Shown: positions 6,736-14,874 of the stretch, one piece after another
How positions within the stretch are numbered: the first letter of the stretch is position 1
Layout: each line of letters opens with the position of its first letter
NCBI GenBank assembly: GCA_046302715.1
Contig: JBKCHQ010000199.1
Coordinates: 1 to 38,245 of the forward strand
DNA length: 38,245 nt
Direction of reading: 5' to 3'
DNA from: CAMCXT01 sp046302715
GTDB taxonomy: Bacteria > Bacteroidota > Bacteroidia > M30B66
The notes under the pieces: model-generated
What the model was told of the DNA's origin: nothing
What the model saw: only the letters and a program-made list of their open reading frames with translations
Databases searched by the model: none
Made by a program: the position numbers and the translations under genes

Positions 6736-8061
6736 TTAAGAATTCAATGCCGTTTTAAGCAGCGTTTCATACACCTTTCTCCAGCCCTTCCAACGTTGAT
6801 TTTCGGCAAAAGATTCATTATGCCAAATAGACACAAACTCCCCTTGAACCGATTTCACTTTTTGAATGGTTTCGTAAATAATTTTCTCTGCCTCATCAGG
6901 TTCCAAATTCATATAATCCTTAAGCGTACCGTCCATTATACCCACAGGATGAATTTTCAAGGGAGTTTCTGTTTCGAGATCAAGATCGTAAAACATAAAC
7001 GGAGATGCTATTCCGGCTCTAAAGCCGGGCATCTCAGCATAGCCCATGGAGTAATCGTCGGTAATATCACAGGCCAGCAAATTTTGATAGGTCGCAGGCA
7101 GTTGAAATTTAAGAAAATGCTGTCTGCTTAGGGTAATTTCTCTATGAAGAATAGCTGATAAACGAGCTACTTCCATTTTTAAACGGCCCAGATTTTCGTT
7201 AGATCGATATGAGGGATGAATACCACAGATACCTACGTCATCGAGCTGTTTGACGAGTGTTTGCAAAAATCTGTTTTGATGGGGAACATTTCGGTCGTAC
7301 TGTGCAAAATCGCCCAAAAGAAAAAAGTAAATAGGCTCATGCGGATACTTTCGAATCAAATTCATTTGATAATCGTAGGTATCGTAAGGATCGTGTTTTA
7401 TGCCAAACAAAACCGATAACCGAAATGCCGCATGGTTTAGGTTGGCCGATGAAAGGTCAGCCATTAACCCTCCAATGGCTCGTATAAAACCTTTGTGCTT
7501 GTAGGCATAAGCATTATCAATATCGACAGTAGGCACAAACTTAAATTGGGGCCCATTACGTCTTAAGGTTCCCCAACGTAACTCTAACACCTGCAAAAGA
7601 TCGTTTGCCCAATAATTTACAATGGGTTCGGAGAGTAAATCGAGTTTAAATGCTATGCTTTGCGAGGCCAGAAACCTACCATGCTTATCGCGCTTGTGCG
7701 GCATATATTCTTCGTAACGGCTCACCATGTAAAAACTGGCCGCAAATACATCAAAGGGCAATGCAGAATTGCCTCGTACCGAAAAAATGGCCTTTCGTCC
7801 TTTCCATTCGGTCTCTGAAATTTCAAAAAGCTTAATACCCGATTCGAACACTAAACCTTGGTCAGTAAAATGCAATGCCTCGCTAATGGGCCTTTTACCG
7901 TAACTAAACTTGTAGCCGCCGTAAGCCTGCCATTCTGTTGCGTTATCAGTTAATGTAAAATCGAGTCCCAAAATATCGCGAAGCAATAGCCCCATAATGT
8001 ATTTACACCGTGCCGTTAAGCGCGGCACATGTACCAATATTACATCAGGCTGCTGCTTCAT
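6736..8061 (-). CDS. Polysaccharide deacetylase-like protein with DUF7033-type N-terminus
   Basis: This 441-residue protein has an N-terminal module of about 150 residues (YGGYKFSYG ... FDVFAASFYMVSRYEEY), seen by memory in Bacteroidota 'polysaccharide deacetylase family' proteins. A NodB-like barrel follows. Candidate catalytic and metal motifs are TVDIDNAYAYKHKG (Asp-x-Asp, about 176-189), HPSYRS for the metal His, SRQHFLKF, and SIWHNE near the end, which supplies the late His. The likely role is N-deacetylation of an envelope glycan, perhaps acting on products built from the ManNAc made by the upstream wecB. No signal peptide is visible, so the cell location would be cytoplasmic. The spacing to wecB is 9 nt, indicating an operon. 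Confidence 0.72.
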   Translation of the reverse strand: MKQQPDVILVHVPRLTARCKYIMGLLLRDILGLDFTLTDNATEWQAYGGYKFSYGKRPISEALHFTDQGLVFESGIKLFEISETEWKGRKAIFSVRGNSALPFDVFAASFYMVSRYEEYMPHKRDKHGRFLASQSIAFKLDLLSEPIVNYWANDLLQVLELRWGTLRRNGPQFKFVPTVDIDNAYAYKHKGFIRAIGGLMADLSSANLNHAAFRLSVLFGIKHDPYDTYDYQMNLIRKYPHEPIYFFLLGDFAQYDRNVPHQNRFLQTLVKQLDDVGICGIHPSYRSNENLGRLKMEVARLSAILHREITLSRQHFLKFQLPATYQNLLACDITDDYSMGYAEMPGFRAGIASPFMFYDLDLETETPLKIHPVGIMDGTLKDYMNLEPDEAEKIIYETIQKVKSVQGEFVSIWHNESFAENQRWKGWRKVYETLLKTALNS

Positions 8062-8070
8062 CTAGAGGTA

Positions 8071-9204
8071 TTATTCTACTTTACGATGCAGCCACAGCTG
8101 ATTTAGGATAAATTCGGCAGCATGACCATCGCCAAAGAGTGGCGGAAAAGAAATTTGCGCCGTTTTAAAATGCTGAAATGCATGTTCAATTCTACTAGGA
8201 TCGGCATCGCAGATAAGCGCTGCTCCATTTTCAACAAGCTCCACCCATTCGGTTTCGGGTCGCAAAATAATGCAAGGTTTTTTGAAAAAATAAGCTTCTT
8301 TCTGCACCCCGCCAGAGTCGGTAATTACCATTTCTGACTTTTGCTCCAATACAATCATTTCCAAAAAAGAAGCAGGCTCTGTTATTACCAAGCCTTGACG
8401 TTGCATTGCTTCACTATCAAACCCTTCAAGAGCATCCAACATTTTACGTGTACGTGGGTGCACAGGCAAAATAATACGCAGGTTGTGTTGCTGTGCCAGT
8501 TTACCTAACGTTTCTATAATGCTCCGTAGGCGCGCAGGGTTGTCGGTATTGGCATTGCGGTGAATGGTAGCCAATACAAAAGGCGTGTCGAGCTGAAGTC
8601 GTGCAGCAATATTGGTGTGCTCCAAAGCTTGAGCAGCAAAGTGCAAGCTATTGTCATACATAAGATCCCCACAATGGAAAATCCCGGGTCTATCGGCCGA
8701 AAAAGGTGGCTCTTGAGACTTGAAGCCCTCGGCTAACAGATTATTATAGCCCGCTTGTGTAGGCGAAAACAGCAATGTAGATACGTGGTCGCAAAGAATG
8801 CGGTTTATTTCTTCGGGCATTTGCTTATTAAAGGAACGCAGGCCCGCCTCAATGTGCGCTATGGGCACATGCATTTTTGAGGCAGCAATGGCTGCTGCAA
8901 GGGTAGAATTGGTATCGCCGTAAACCACAAGCCAATCAGGCTTTTCTTTTAACAATATATCTTCAATACCGCTAATCATAGCAGCGGTTTGTTTGCCATG
9001 GCTTGCCGAACCTACACCCAAATTATAGTGAGGTTGCGGAATACCCAATTCACTAAAAAAAACATCCGACATGGCAGCATCGTAATGCTGACCTGTATGC
9101 ACTAAAACCTCCGCAATCGGATTTTGCGAAGACCGAACCGCCCCGCTCAATGCAGCCGCTTTAATAATTTGCGGGCGCGCCCCAATAATGGTCAAAAGTT
9201 TCAT
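8071..9204 (-). CDS. wecB: UDP-N-acetylglucosamine 2-epimerase (non-hydrolysing)
   Basis: The enzyme interconverts UDP-GlcNAc and UDP-ManNAc for surface polysaccharides. The 377-residue length is standard. The N-terminal signature is TIIGARPQIIKAAAL, followed by VHTGQHYD, VVYGDTNSTLAAA, HIEAGLRSFN, PEEINRILCDHVS, TIHRNANTD, and the C-terminal block ITDSGGVQKEAYFFKKPCIILRPETEWVE. All are hallmarks of the family. I place the start at 9204 (MKLLTIIGARPQ) because the longer in-frame start at 9249 adds 15 residues that overlap the divergent gene's leader region. It is the first gene of the minus-strand operon ending at 4009. Confidence 0.95.
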   Translation of the reverse strand: MKLLTIIGARPQIIKAAALSGAVRSSQNPIAEVLVHTGQHYDAAMSDVFFSELGIPQPHYNLGVGSASHGKQTAAMISGIEDILLKEKPDWLVVYGDTNSTLAAAIAASKMHVPIAHIEAGLRSFNKQMPEEINRILCDHVSTLLFSPTQAGYNNLLAEGFKSQEPPFSADRPGIFHCGDLMYDNSLHFAAQALEHTNIAARLQLDTPFVLATIHRNANTDNPARLRSIIETLGKLAQQHNLRIILPVHPRTRKMLDALEGFDSEAMQRQGLVITEPASFLEMIVLEQKSEMVITDSGGVQKEAYFFKKPCIILRPETEWVELVENGAALICDADPSRIEHAFQHFKTAQISFPPLFGDGHAAEFILNQLWLHRKVE

Positions 9205-9251
9205 AGGCTGTAAATGTAGGAAAAAGCCTATTTTGGTATTTATTTTCATTT

Positions 9252-9620
9252 ATGAAAAAATGGGCATTACAATTATTGGTTTCGGCCCTTTCGGTGCTTA
9301 TTGCTGCCGAAATACTGGAGGGGGTACATTTGGGCAATACGCTGTCGGCCTTGCTTGTAGCACTTGTTTTATCTTTTTTAAACACTTTTCTTAAGCCCAT
9401 TCTGCTTATTTTAACCATACCGGTTACTCTCTTTACATTTGGTCTGTTTCTGCTGGTAATTAATGCCGTAATTATATTGGTTGCCGATAACTTATTGGCT
9501 GCATTTAGCGTAGACAACTTTTGGTGGGCCTTGCTTTTTAGTTTAGTGGTATCTTTCGCGAACTCCATTTTAAATGCCATGCTGGGAACGAGTGACAATA
9601 AAAAAGAAAACGAGGATTAA
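9252..9620 (+). CDS. Phage-holin-family-4 (YvlD-like) four-helix membrane protein
   Basis: This 122-residue protein has four membrane helices and the conserved block with NTFLKPILLILTIPVT and TFGLFLLVINAVIILVADNLL of PF04020. The tail is short, acidic and lysine-containing (DNKKENED). The family name is historical: these are common chromosomal inner-membrane proteins and the context here (wecB on one side, a histidine kinase on the other) gives no hint of a prophage. Its start codon is 47 bp from that of divergent wecB, so the two promoters share this small region. It ends 5 nt before the histidine kinase gene and is probably cotranscribed with it. Function unknown; membrane organisation has been proposed for relatives. 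Confidence 0.85.
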   Translation: MKKWALQLLVSALSVLIAAEILEGVHLGNTLSALLVALVLSFLNTFLKPILLILTIPVTLFTFGLFLLVINAVIILVADNLLAAFSVDNFWWALLFSLVVSFANSILNAMLGTSDNKKENED

Positions 9621-9625
9621 TTTTT

Positions 9626-12328
9626 ATGCACAACATTTTGCTTCAGTCGGCCGACTTTGAAAATATTCTTGATCAACTTCCGGCCCCGGTGTTTATTACC
9701 GAAAAGCATAACGGAAATATCGCCTTTATTAACCGAGCTTGTTGCATGGTTATGGGCAAAGAAAAGCAGCAGGTTAAAGGCATTCATTATTCAGAGTTTC
9801 TTGGATTAACGGGCAATGAAGCCTTAATCAATAAAATTGAGGTACAATTAAACCAACCTGAGGTATTAATACTGGATGTTTTTTCACAAACAGCATCGCC
9901 TCAAAAAGAGTGGCAAAAATTCCAGCTCAGCAGGATCGATCGCCTGGAAAAAAGTCTAATTATTTGGACCAAAGAAACAGGCTATGAAAAAGTTAACTCA
10001 GACCCACAATTTAAGATTTTTCAAGGCAATTATCTGTTTGAACTCGACGATAGTCCGCAGCCTGTTTTTGGTATAGACCGATTGGGAAAATTATTTTTCG
10101 CCAACAAACGATGCTGCCAGCTAAGTGGATACTCGGCCGAAGAATTATATTATCGTGGTTTAAATATCCTATTCAAAGACGCAGCGCTAAATGCAGCAAC
10201 CGATACCCTTCGGGATTGTTTGCAAGGCTACACACGTTCCATCGAACTAAGCATTAATCCGCGCAGCGGAACCGAGCGAAATTGGTCAATAACGGCTTAT
10301 CCCTGTAAGAATGACACAAACGAAACAGCAGTAATTTGTTTTGTGCAGGATATTACGCTCGAACGTAGCGAAGAATCCGATAGCAATACGGTGATTCGTT
10401 TGCTTGACGCGATGCTTAAATCTACGGATTTAAGAGCCAGTTTAAACCAATTGCTCGATGCGATGCGGCTTGAAATTGGTGCTGATATTGGAGAATGCTG
10501 GCTGCACGATTACTTGCGAAAAACCGAAAAAATATTCGCACTTGCGGCTCCAGAATACAACAGCTTGCAACGATTTTGTGATTTTTCGACCACACTTGAA
10601 ATACCTTTGGAATTTACCGAGCCGCATCGAGCCGGTAAAACACGTGGACAAATCATTAATCTCTTTATTGAAGAAAATTTTTCGCGGCGTCAACTTGCGG
10701 TTGAAAGTGGCCTCAATGCGTGTTTGGCAATTCCAGTGTATTCGGGCGATAATCACGTGGCCACCCTGGTATTTTTTGCCGTTCAACATTTTAACGATGA
10801 ACTAAGGGCCGTTCGACTTATACGATTGCTTGCCGAACGATTGGGCGTTCATATCGAAAGCCGCAGAATAGCCTATGAGGCCGACAAGATTTTCGAGCTT
10901 GTACCGGATTTTCTCTGCATTCTCGATCAAAGCGGCCGTATTTATAAACTTAATACCCGTTTTGCCGAACTTTTAGGTAAATCTCATACGGAAATTATTG
11001 GGAGTTCGTTCTTTAACTGGATTGACGATGAATACGTAGAAGCAAGCCTTTCTGCCTTCCAAAAGCTTCAAAACGAAGATGAAGTAACCACCGAAAATAT
11101 CATCAAAAATGCCGAAGGTAAAAGAATGTGGCTGGAATGGAACCTCTGTGCAAACCAGCAGGAAGGTTTAATTTATGCCGCAGGAAAAGATCTCACCCTA
11201 AGAATTTTGTATGACGAAGAATTGCGCAATCAAAACGAGCGATTCCGACTCTTACGCGAAGCTACGCACGAAGCCATTTATGACTATGATATTCCAAACG
11301 ACAGCTACGACTGGGGCGATTCATTTACAAAACTAACGGGCCATATCATTGATAAAACGCAACTCAATGCTGAACATTGGGCCTCTTTTGTGCACCCTGG
11401 CGATCTCGACCGTATTTTAAATAACCGCCATGCTGCAATCTTAAAGAAGGAAAAAATCTGGAACGAAGAATACCAGTATCGCTGCGCCGACAATAGCTAC
11501 AAGCATATTTTAGATCGGGGTGTCGTGCTATACAACGATTTGGGTAATGCCGTAAGACTTATTGGAACCATGCAAGATATAACGGCCCTGAAACGAAGCG
11601 AGGAAACCTTAATCCAACTTAACGACGCACTACAACATCGGGCACAACAACTACTGGGCTTTAACAAGGAGCTCGAGCAGTTTGCCTATATTGTTTCGCA
11701 TGATTTACAAGAACCGCTGAGGATGATTTCGTCCTTTATGAAATTACTCTTAAATAGCAAAGAAATTACCTTAAACGAACGCTCTGAACAATACATAAAC
11801 TTCGCTTTAGACGGCGCCGAACGTATGAAACGGCTCATTCAGGACCTCCTCACCTATTCGCGGGTAGGCACTAATGAAGATGATTTCACAAACCTATCGC
11901 TCAAAGAAATGGTTCGTGAAACATTGTTGGTGTACCAGCAATTGATACGTGAACGCAATGCCCAAATTAGCGTAGGACAGCTGCCGGAGGTAAAAGGCAT
12001 TCGTTCGCTCATTCAGCAAATTTTAGATAATTTATTATCGAACGCACTTAAATATAACGACAAACCTACCCCCACCATTCATTTTGATTGCACCGAAACC
12101 GATACGCACCACATTCTTTCGGTGAAAGACAATGGCATTGGAATCGACCCTAAATCATTTGACTTGATTTACCTTCCGTTTAAGCGATTGCACAACAAAA
12201 CCGAATACTCGGGTACAGGCATTGGTCTTGCAGTATGTAAAAAAATTACCGATAAACACACTGGAAAAATCTGGGTAGAGAGCACGCTCTCATTGGGCAG
12301 CACATTTTATATTTCGCTTCACAAATAG
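9626..12328 (+). CDS. Multi-PAS/GAF hybrid-free sensor histidine kinase
   Basis: This is a 900-residue soluble sensor kinase with no obvious membrane segment. From the sequence I read PAS domains at about 9-120 and 130-245 (the latter with GYSAEEL), a GAF domain at about 265-405, PAS domains at about 415-535 (LGKSHTEIIG) and 545-665 (a PAS_3-like fold with the PAC-type motif YKHILDRGVVLYND), a HisKA domain with FAYIVSHDLQEPLRM (His692), and a HATPase domain. In the HATPase the N box is LDNLLSNALKYN, G1 is DNGIGID and G2 is GTGIGLAV. The kinase is of the phytochrome-like group. There is no receiver domain; its output is probably the response regulator whose stop codon lies 28 bp away on the opposite strand. 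The signal is unknown. Confidence 0.9.
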   Translation: MHNILLQSADFENILDQLPAPVFITEKHNGNIAFINRACCMVMGKEKQQVKGIHYSEFLGLTGNEALINKIEVQLNQPEVLILDVFSQTASPQKEWQKFQLSRIDRLEKSLIIWTKETGYEKVNSDPQFKIFQGNYLFELDDSPQPVFGIDRLGKLFFANKRCCQLSGYSAEELYYRGLNILFKDAALNAATDTLRDCLQGYTRSIELSINPRSGTERNWSITAYPCKNDTNETAVICFVQDITLERSEESDSNTVIRLLDAMLKSTDLRASLNQLLDAMRLEIGADIGECWLHDYLRKTEKIFALAAPEYNSLQRFCDFSTTLEIPLEFTEPHRAGKTRGQIINLFIEENFSRRQLAVESGLNACLAIPVYSGDNHVATLVFFAVQHFNDELRAVRLIRLLAERLGVHIESRRIAYEADKIFELVPDFLCILDQSGRIYKLNTRFAELLGKSHTEIIGSSFFNWIDDEYVEASLSAFQKLQNEDEVTTENIIKNAEGKRMWLEWNLCANQQEGLIYAAGKDLTLRILYDEELRNQNERFRLLREATHEAIYDYDIPNDSYDWGDSFTKLTGHIIDKTQLNAEHWASFVHPGDLDRILNNRHAAILKKEKIWNEEYQYRCADNSYKHILDRGVVLYNDLGNAVRLIGTMQDITALKRSEETLIQLNDALQHRAQQLLGFNKELEQFAYIVSHDLQEPLRMISSFMKLLLNSKEITLNERSEQYINFALDGAERMKRLIQDLLTYSRVGTNEDDFTNLSLKEMVRETLLVYQQLIRERNAQISVGQLPEVKGIRSLIQQILDNLLSNALKYNDKPTPTIHFDCTETDTHHILSVKDNGIGIDPKSFDLIYLPFKRLHNKTEYSGTGIGLAVCKKITDKHTGKIWVESTLSLGSTFYISLHK

Positions 12329-12356
12329 GATTTACACGAAGCAAAAAAAATCGCAA

Positions 12357-12893
12357 TCAATGTCCGAGCAAACTCGATAAAACAGCATCAATCATTTCCT
12401 TCTCGAGCGGTTTTGAGTAAAAACCCTTCACCATTTTGTACGACATGGCTTTTTTATGATCGGATGGATCTATGGAGGATGAAAGAATGTAAACGTGCGA
12501 TGGAATAGAAATCTCGCTAAGTTGATCTAAGAATTCCCAACCGTTAACTTGAGGCATATTTATATCTAAAAATATAACCGCAGGCAGGCGTTCATCGGGC
12601 TTAATAATTTTTTCGATGGCCAAACCGGCATTTTCAAAAACACGGCTGCTTACTTTTGGGAAATGATAATTTACCGTACGGCTATTGATGTAATTGTTTA
12701 ACGGATCGTCGTCAGTAAACCAAAATACGTGAGCGTCATTTACGGTTGAGTTCGCTCCTTTGTTTTGGGTTATTGGCTTTCTATTTTCAGCAGAAACATT
12801 CCGATTTTCGGAAAAAAATAAACGAGACAATGAAAAACCCATGAACGGATTTAATAAAAGCTTTGGCATGAAGTTGATTGGTTTTACTGCCAT
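12357..12893 (-). CDS. Response regulator receiver protein with N-terminal extension
   Basis: This is a 178-residue single-domain response regulator. The receiver spans about 54-178. The acidic pocket is FTDDDP, phospho-acceptor Asp110 lies in FLDINMPQVNG, the Ser/Thr switch is in ILSSS, and the conserved Lys is in FYSKPL; all are intact. No DNA-binding output is present. About 53 residues precede the receiver (MAVKPINFMPKLLLNPFMG ...), with no homology I recognise; in-frame ATGs at residues 9 and 18 are alternative starts. It is convergent with the PAS/GAF kinase, a natural partner. The receiver resembles the regulator at 33158 in its Lys-containing end (SSSIDPSDHKKAM / TSSLSPVDQKRAM). Confidence 0.82.
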   Translation of the reverse strand: MAVKPINFMPKLLLNPFMGFSLSRLFFSENRNVSAENRKPITQNKGANSTVNDAHVFWFTDDDPLNNYINSRTVNYHFPKVSSRVFENAGLAIEKIIKPDERLPAVIFLDINMPQVNGWEFLDQLSEISIPSHVYILSSSIDPSDHKKAMSYKMVKGFYSKPLEKEMIDAVLSSLLGH

Positions 12894-13072
12894 AACAATA
12901 GAATTTCGTTTATACTGAGCAGAGAATTACTCGAAAACTCCGATGAATCTACTAAAATTTATTTTTCAACTACTAAATCATAAACTTCAGTGGTTCTAAA
13001 TTAGAAAAAAAAACGAAATTCCAAATTTTATTTCACAAAATGCATGTGAACAAATCCGCTCCCGAAATAATC

Positions 13073-14197
13073 TTATGCATTAAACTTTTCGCTGTATATA
13101 TGCTCCAGGGCACTAATCTCATGCTCCCAGGAAAGCTGTTTAGCGGCAACAGGAATTTTTTCTTTAACAAGATTATAGTGAGAATGATCTGAAACAATAG
13201 CGTTTATTTTTTCGGCAAGCGATTTATTATCAACCGCTTCTAAAAACCAACCTACTTGATACTGCTCGATAATTTTACGCAGCTCAGGCAGATTGCTGGA
13301 TAACACCGGAATACCCGCTCTTAAATAATCAAATATTTTATTAGGCAAACTAAACCTGTAATTTATGTTGGTGTCTTTGTCCAAACTCAACCCTAAGTGG
13401 CAGCTTGAGGTAAGCCCCATCAACTCGGCATAGGGCATTTTATCAAAAAATATAACCCGTTCATGTAAATTTAACGCTTCCACTTTTTGATGCAAGAGAG
13501 GCAACACATCGCCCGATCCGGCAATAATCAAACAACAGTTGCTTAACCATTGCATGGCTTCTACCGCTTCTTCGGCCCCCCGATGTATGTTTATTCCATT
13601 ACCTTGAATAATTAATCTAAACTTATTTTGGGGCAAACGGCTCAATAAAGTGGTCGATGCAGGAATAATTTCGGTGTTAGCCTCAGGAATATTCCGAATC
13701 ACTCGAATTGGGGCCAAACGGTATTCGTTTTCGTATAGTTTAGCAATAGAATCATTTACCGTTATAATATGCGTTAAGCGAGGCAAAATGAAGCGCTCCA
13801 ACGTTTTCCAAACCTTACGTGTGAAAGGCCTGTTTTGCAGTTCGGGAACGCCTGTAAAATACTCATGGGTATCGTAAACCAGCTTTTTACTACGTATTTT
13901 TGATACCAACCATGCAGACAGCAAGGTATCTAAATCGTTAGCATGAATAATATCTACTTTTTTGAAAAGCAAGTAAATAAAAAAACGTACGTTAAGCTCA
14001 GCATAAAATAAAGGCCCTCGGTTAAAAATCAAGGTCATTCTGTGGGCCGCATATGTGGCGGGATTATAATCGGCGCTGTTGGCTAACCTTCGACCAATTA
14101 CTCCTACATCATATCCTTTCTGCACCAGGGTAAGACACATTTTACGCACCCGCTGGTCGCTCGAAAGATCATTACTTACCGTAAGTATTACTCGCAC
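13073..14197 (-). CDS. Glycosyltransferase family 4 (group 1)
   Basis: This 374-residue protein has the GT-B fold. The N-terminal half starts VILTVSNDLSSDQRVRKMC, a pattern common in Bacteroidota GT4 enzymes, and holds IHANDLDTLL and LVYDTHEYF. The C-terminal nucleotide-sugar domain carries IIQGNGINIHRGAEEAVEAM (Gly-rich turn), IAGSGDVLPLL, and the EX7E-like region LSLDKDTNINYRFSLPNKIFDYLRAGIPVLSSNLPELR. It acts at the cytoplasmic side of the membrane in a surface-glycan pathway; the sugar cannot be read. The only possible start is the GTG at 14195-14197, because a stop codon lies four codons upstream. It is monocistronic on the minus strand, divergent from DUF4199. Confidence 0.88.
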   Translation of the reverse strand: MRVILTVSNDLSSDQRVRKMCLTLVQKGYDVGVIGRRLANSADYNPATYAAHRMTLIFNRGPLFYAELNVRFFIYLLFKKVDIIHANDLDTLLSAWLVSKIRSKKLVYDTHEYFTGVPELQNRPFTRKVWKTLERFILPRLTHIITVNDSIAKLYENEYRLAPIRVIRNIPEANTEIIPASTTLLSRLPQNKFRLIIQGNGINIHRGAEEAVEAMQWLSNCCLIIAGSGDVLPLLHQKVEALNLHERVIFFDKMPYAELMGLTSSCHLGLSLDKDTNINYRFSLPNKIFDYLRAGIPVLSSNLPELRKIIEQYQVGWFLEAVDNKSLAEKINAIVSDHSHYNLVKEKIPVAAKQLSWEHEISALEHIYSEKFNA

Positions 14198-14201
14198 ACC
14201 G

Positions 14202-14233
14202 CTAAATTAGAAGATTGCCCCCAACCACAACAA
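14202..14233 (-). promoter_or_regulatory. Putative promoter of the GT4 gene, giving a near-leaderless mRNA
   Basis: On the minus strand TTG at 14233-14231 is followed after 21 nt by TAATTTAG at 14209-14202, one mismatch from TAnnTTTG. The GTG start codon begins 4 nt beyond the box, so the transcript would begin at or next to the start codon. Confidence 0.4.
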
Positions 14234-14241
14234 GAAATAGA

Positions 14242-14249
14242 TAAATTTG
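14242..14249 (+). promoter_or_regulatory. Putative -7 box for the DUF4199 gene
   Basis: TAAATTTG matches the TAnnTTTG consensus exactly and lies 14 nt upstream of the ATG at 14264. A TTG at 14215-14217 is 24 nt away, slightly longer than the usual 19-21. Confidence 0.35.
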
Positions 14250-14263
14250 TAAATTGCCCATCG

Positions 14264-14809
14264 ATGAACACGTATAACACCGAAATCAAAATCGGCATTG
14301 CTGTAGGATTTAGTGGCTTTCTCTGGCTTCTGATGGAAAAGGCGCTGGGGCTGCATGATAAAAACCTGGATTTTCGCTCTTTTATTTTCTGGCTCATCAT
14401 TGTATTGCCCATGGCAGGCATTTTCTTTTTACTCTCCCGCAAGCGCGACAAGGTCTTAAACGGGAGCATCAGCTTGCTGCAATGCATTAAAGCCAATTTG
14501 GTATTTATTCCATCCACCTTAATTACCCACATATTTTTTGTGTGGCTTTATATTTCGGTCATTAACCCTAATTTTTTAACCATTAGAATGGATCATGAGT
14601 TAAAAATTATCCGTTCGGCTCAAATAGATATAGAAGCTCAATTGATTGAAGAGGGTGAAATAAAAGAGGCTTTTACCACAGCAACATTTTTGGTAAATTA
14701 TTTTTTAGTGTCGCTCATCATTTGCCTGGTTTTAGGCTTGGCAATTAGTCTGATACTCCGTAAGCAGCCATTAAACGCGCCCATTGATAGTAATAAAAAT
14801 GTTAGTTAA
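14264..14809 (+). CDS. DUF4199 domain membrane protein
   Basis: This 181-residue protein has four membrane segments at about 8-27, 36-56, 75-100 and 142-165, and a charged helix between the third and fourth (MDHELKIIRSAQIDIEAQL). That pattern is the DUF4199 fold, found almost only in Bacteroidota: EIKIGIAVGFSGFLWLLMEKALGLH at the start and MAGIFFLLSRKRDK after the second helix. Function is not known. The gene is alone between a divergent glycosyltransferase and murB (56 nt downstream of its stop), which has its own candidate promoter. Confidence 0.85.
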   Translation: MNTYNTEIKIGIAVGFSGFLWLLMEKALGLHDKNLDFRSFIFWLIIVLPMAGIFFLLSRKRDKVLNGSISLLQCIKANLVFIPSTLITHIFFVWLYISVINPNFLTIRMDHELKIIRSAQIDIEAQLIEEGEIKEAFTTATFLVNYFLVSLIICLVLGLAISLILRKQPLNAPIDSNKNVS

Positions 14810-14858
14810 GCGTGTAAAAAAACAAATAGCAAAACACCCTGCACAACTTTGCTTTACC

Positions 14859-14866
14859 TAGGTTTG
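14859..14866 (+). promoter_or_regulatory. Putative -7 box for murB operon
   Basis: TAGGTTTG matches TAnnTTTG exactly, 8 nt before the ATG at 14875, implying a leader of only a few bases. No TTG is found at 19-21 nt upstream. Confidence 0.35.
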
Positions 14867-14874
14867 TGAGGAAT

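Noticed and set aside
9252..9620. Phage holin, hence a prophage remnant
   Set aside because: The PF04020 family is mostly chromosomal and no phage gene, integrase or attachment site is nearby.
10442..10805. Long alternative frames on both strands within the PAS/GAF kinase
   Set aside because: They lie inside an intact 900-residue reading frame with clear domains, and resemble no protein family.
12894..13072. Possible small RNA or tRNA in the 179-bp gap
   Set aside because: AT-rich without a cloverleaf, strong promoter or GC-rich hairpin; only the short inverted repeat at 13032-13050 stands out.
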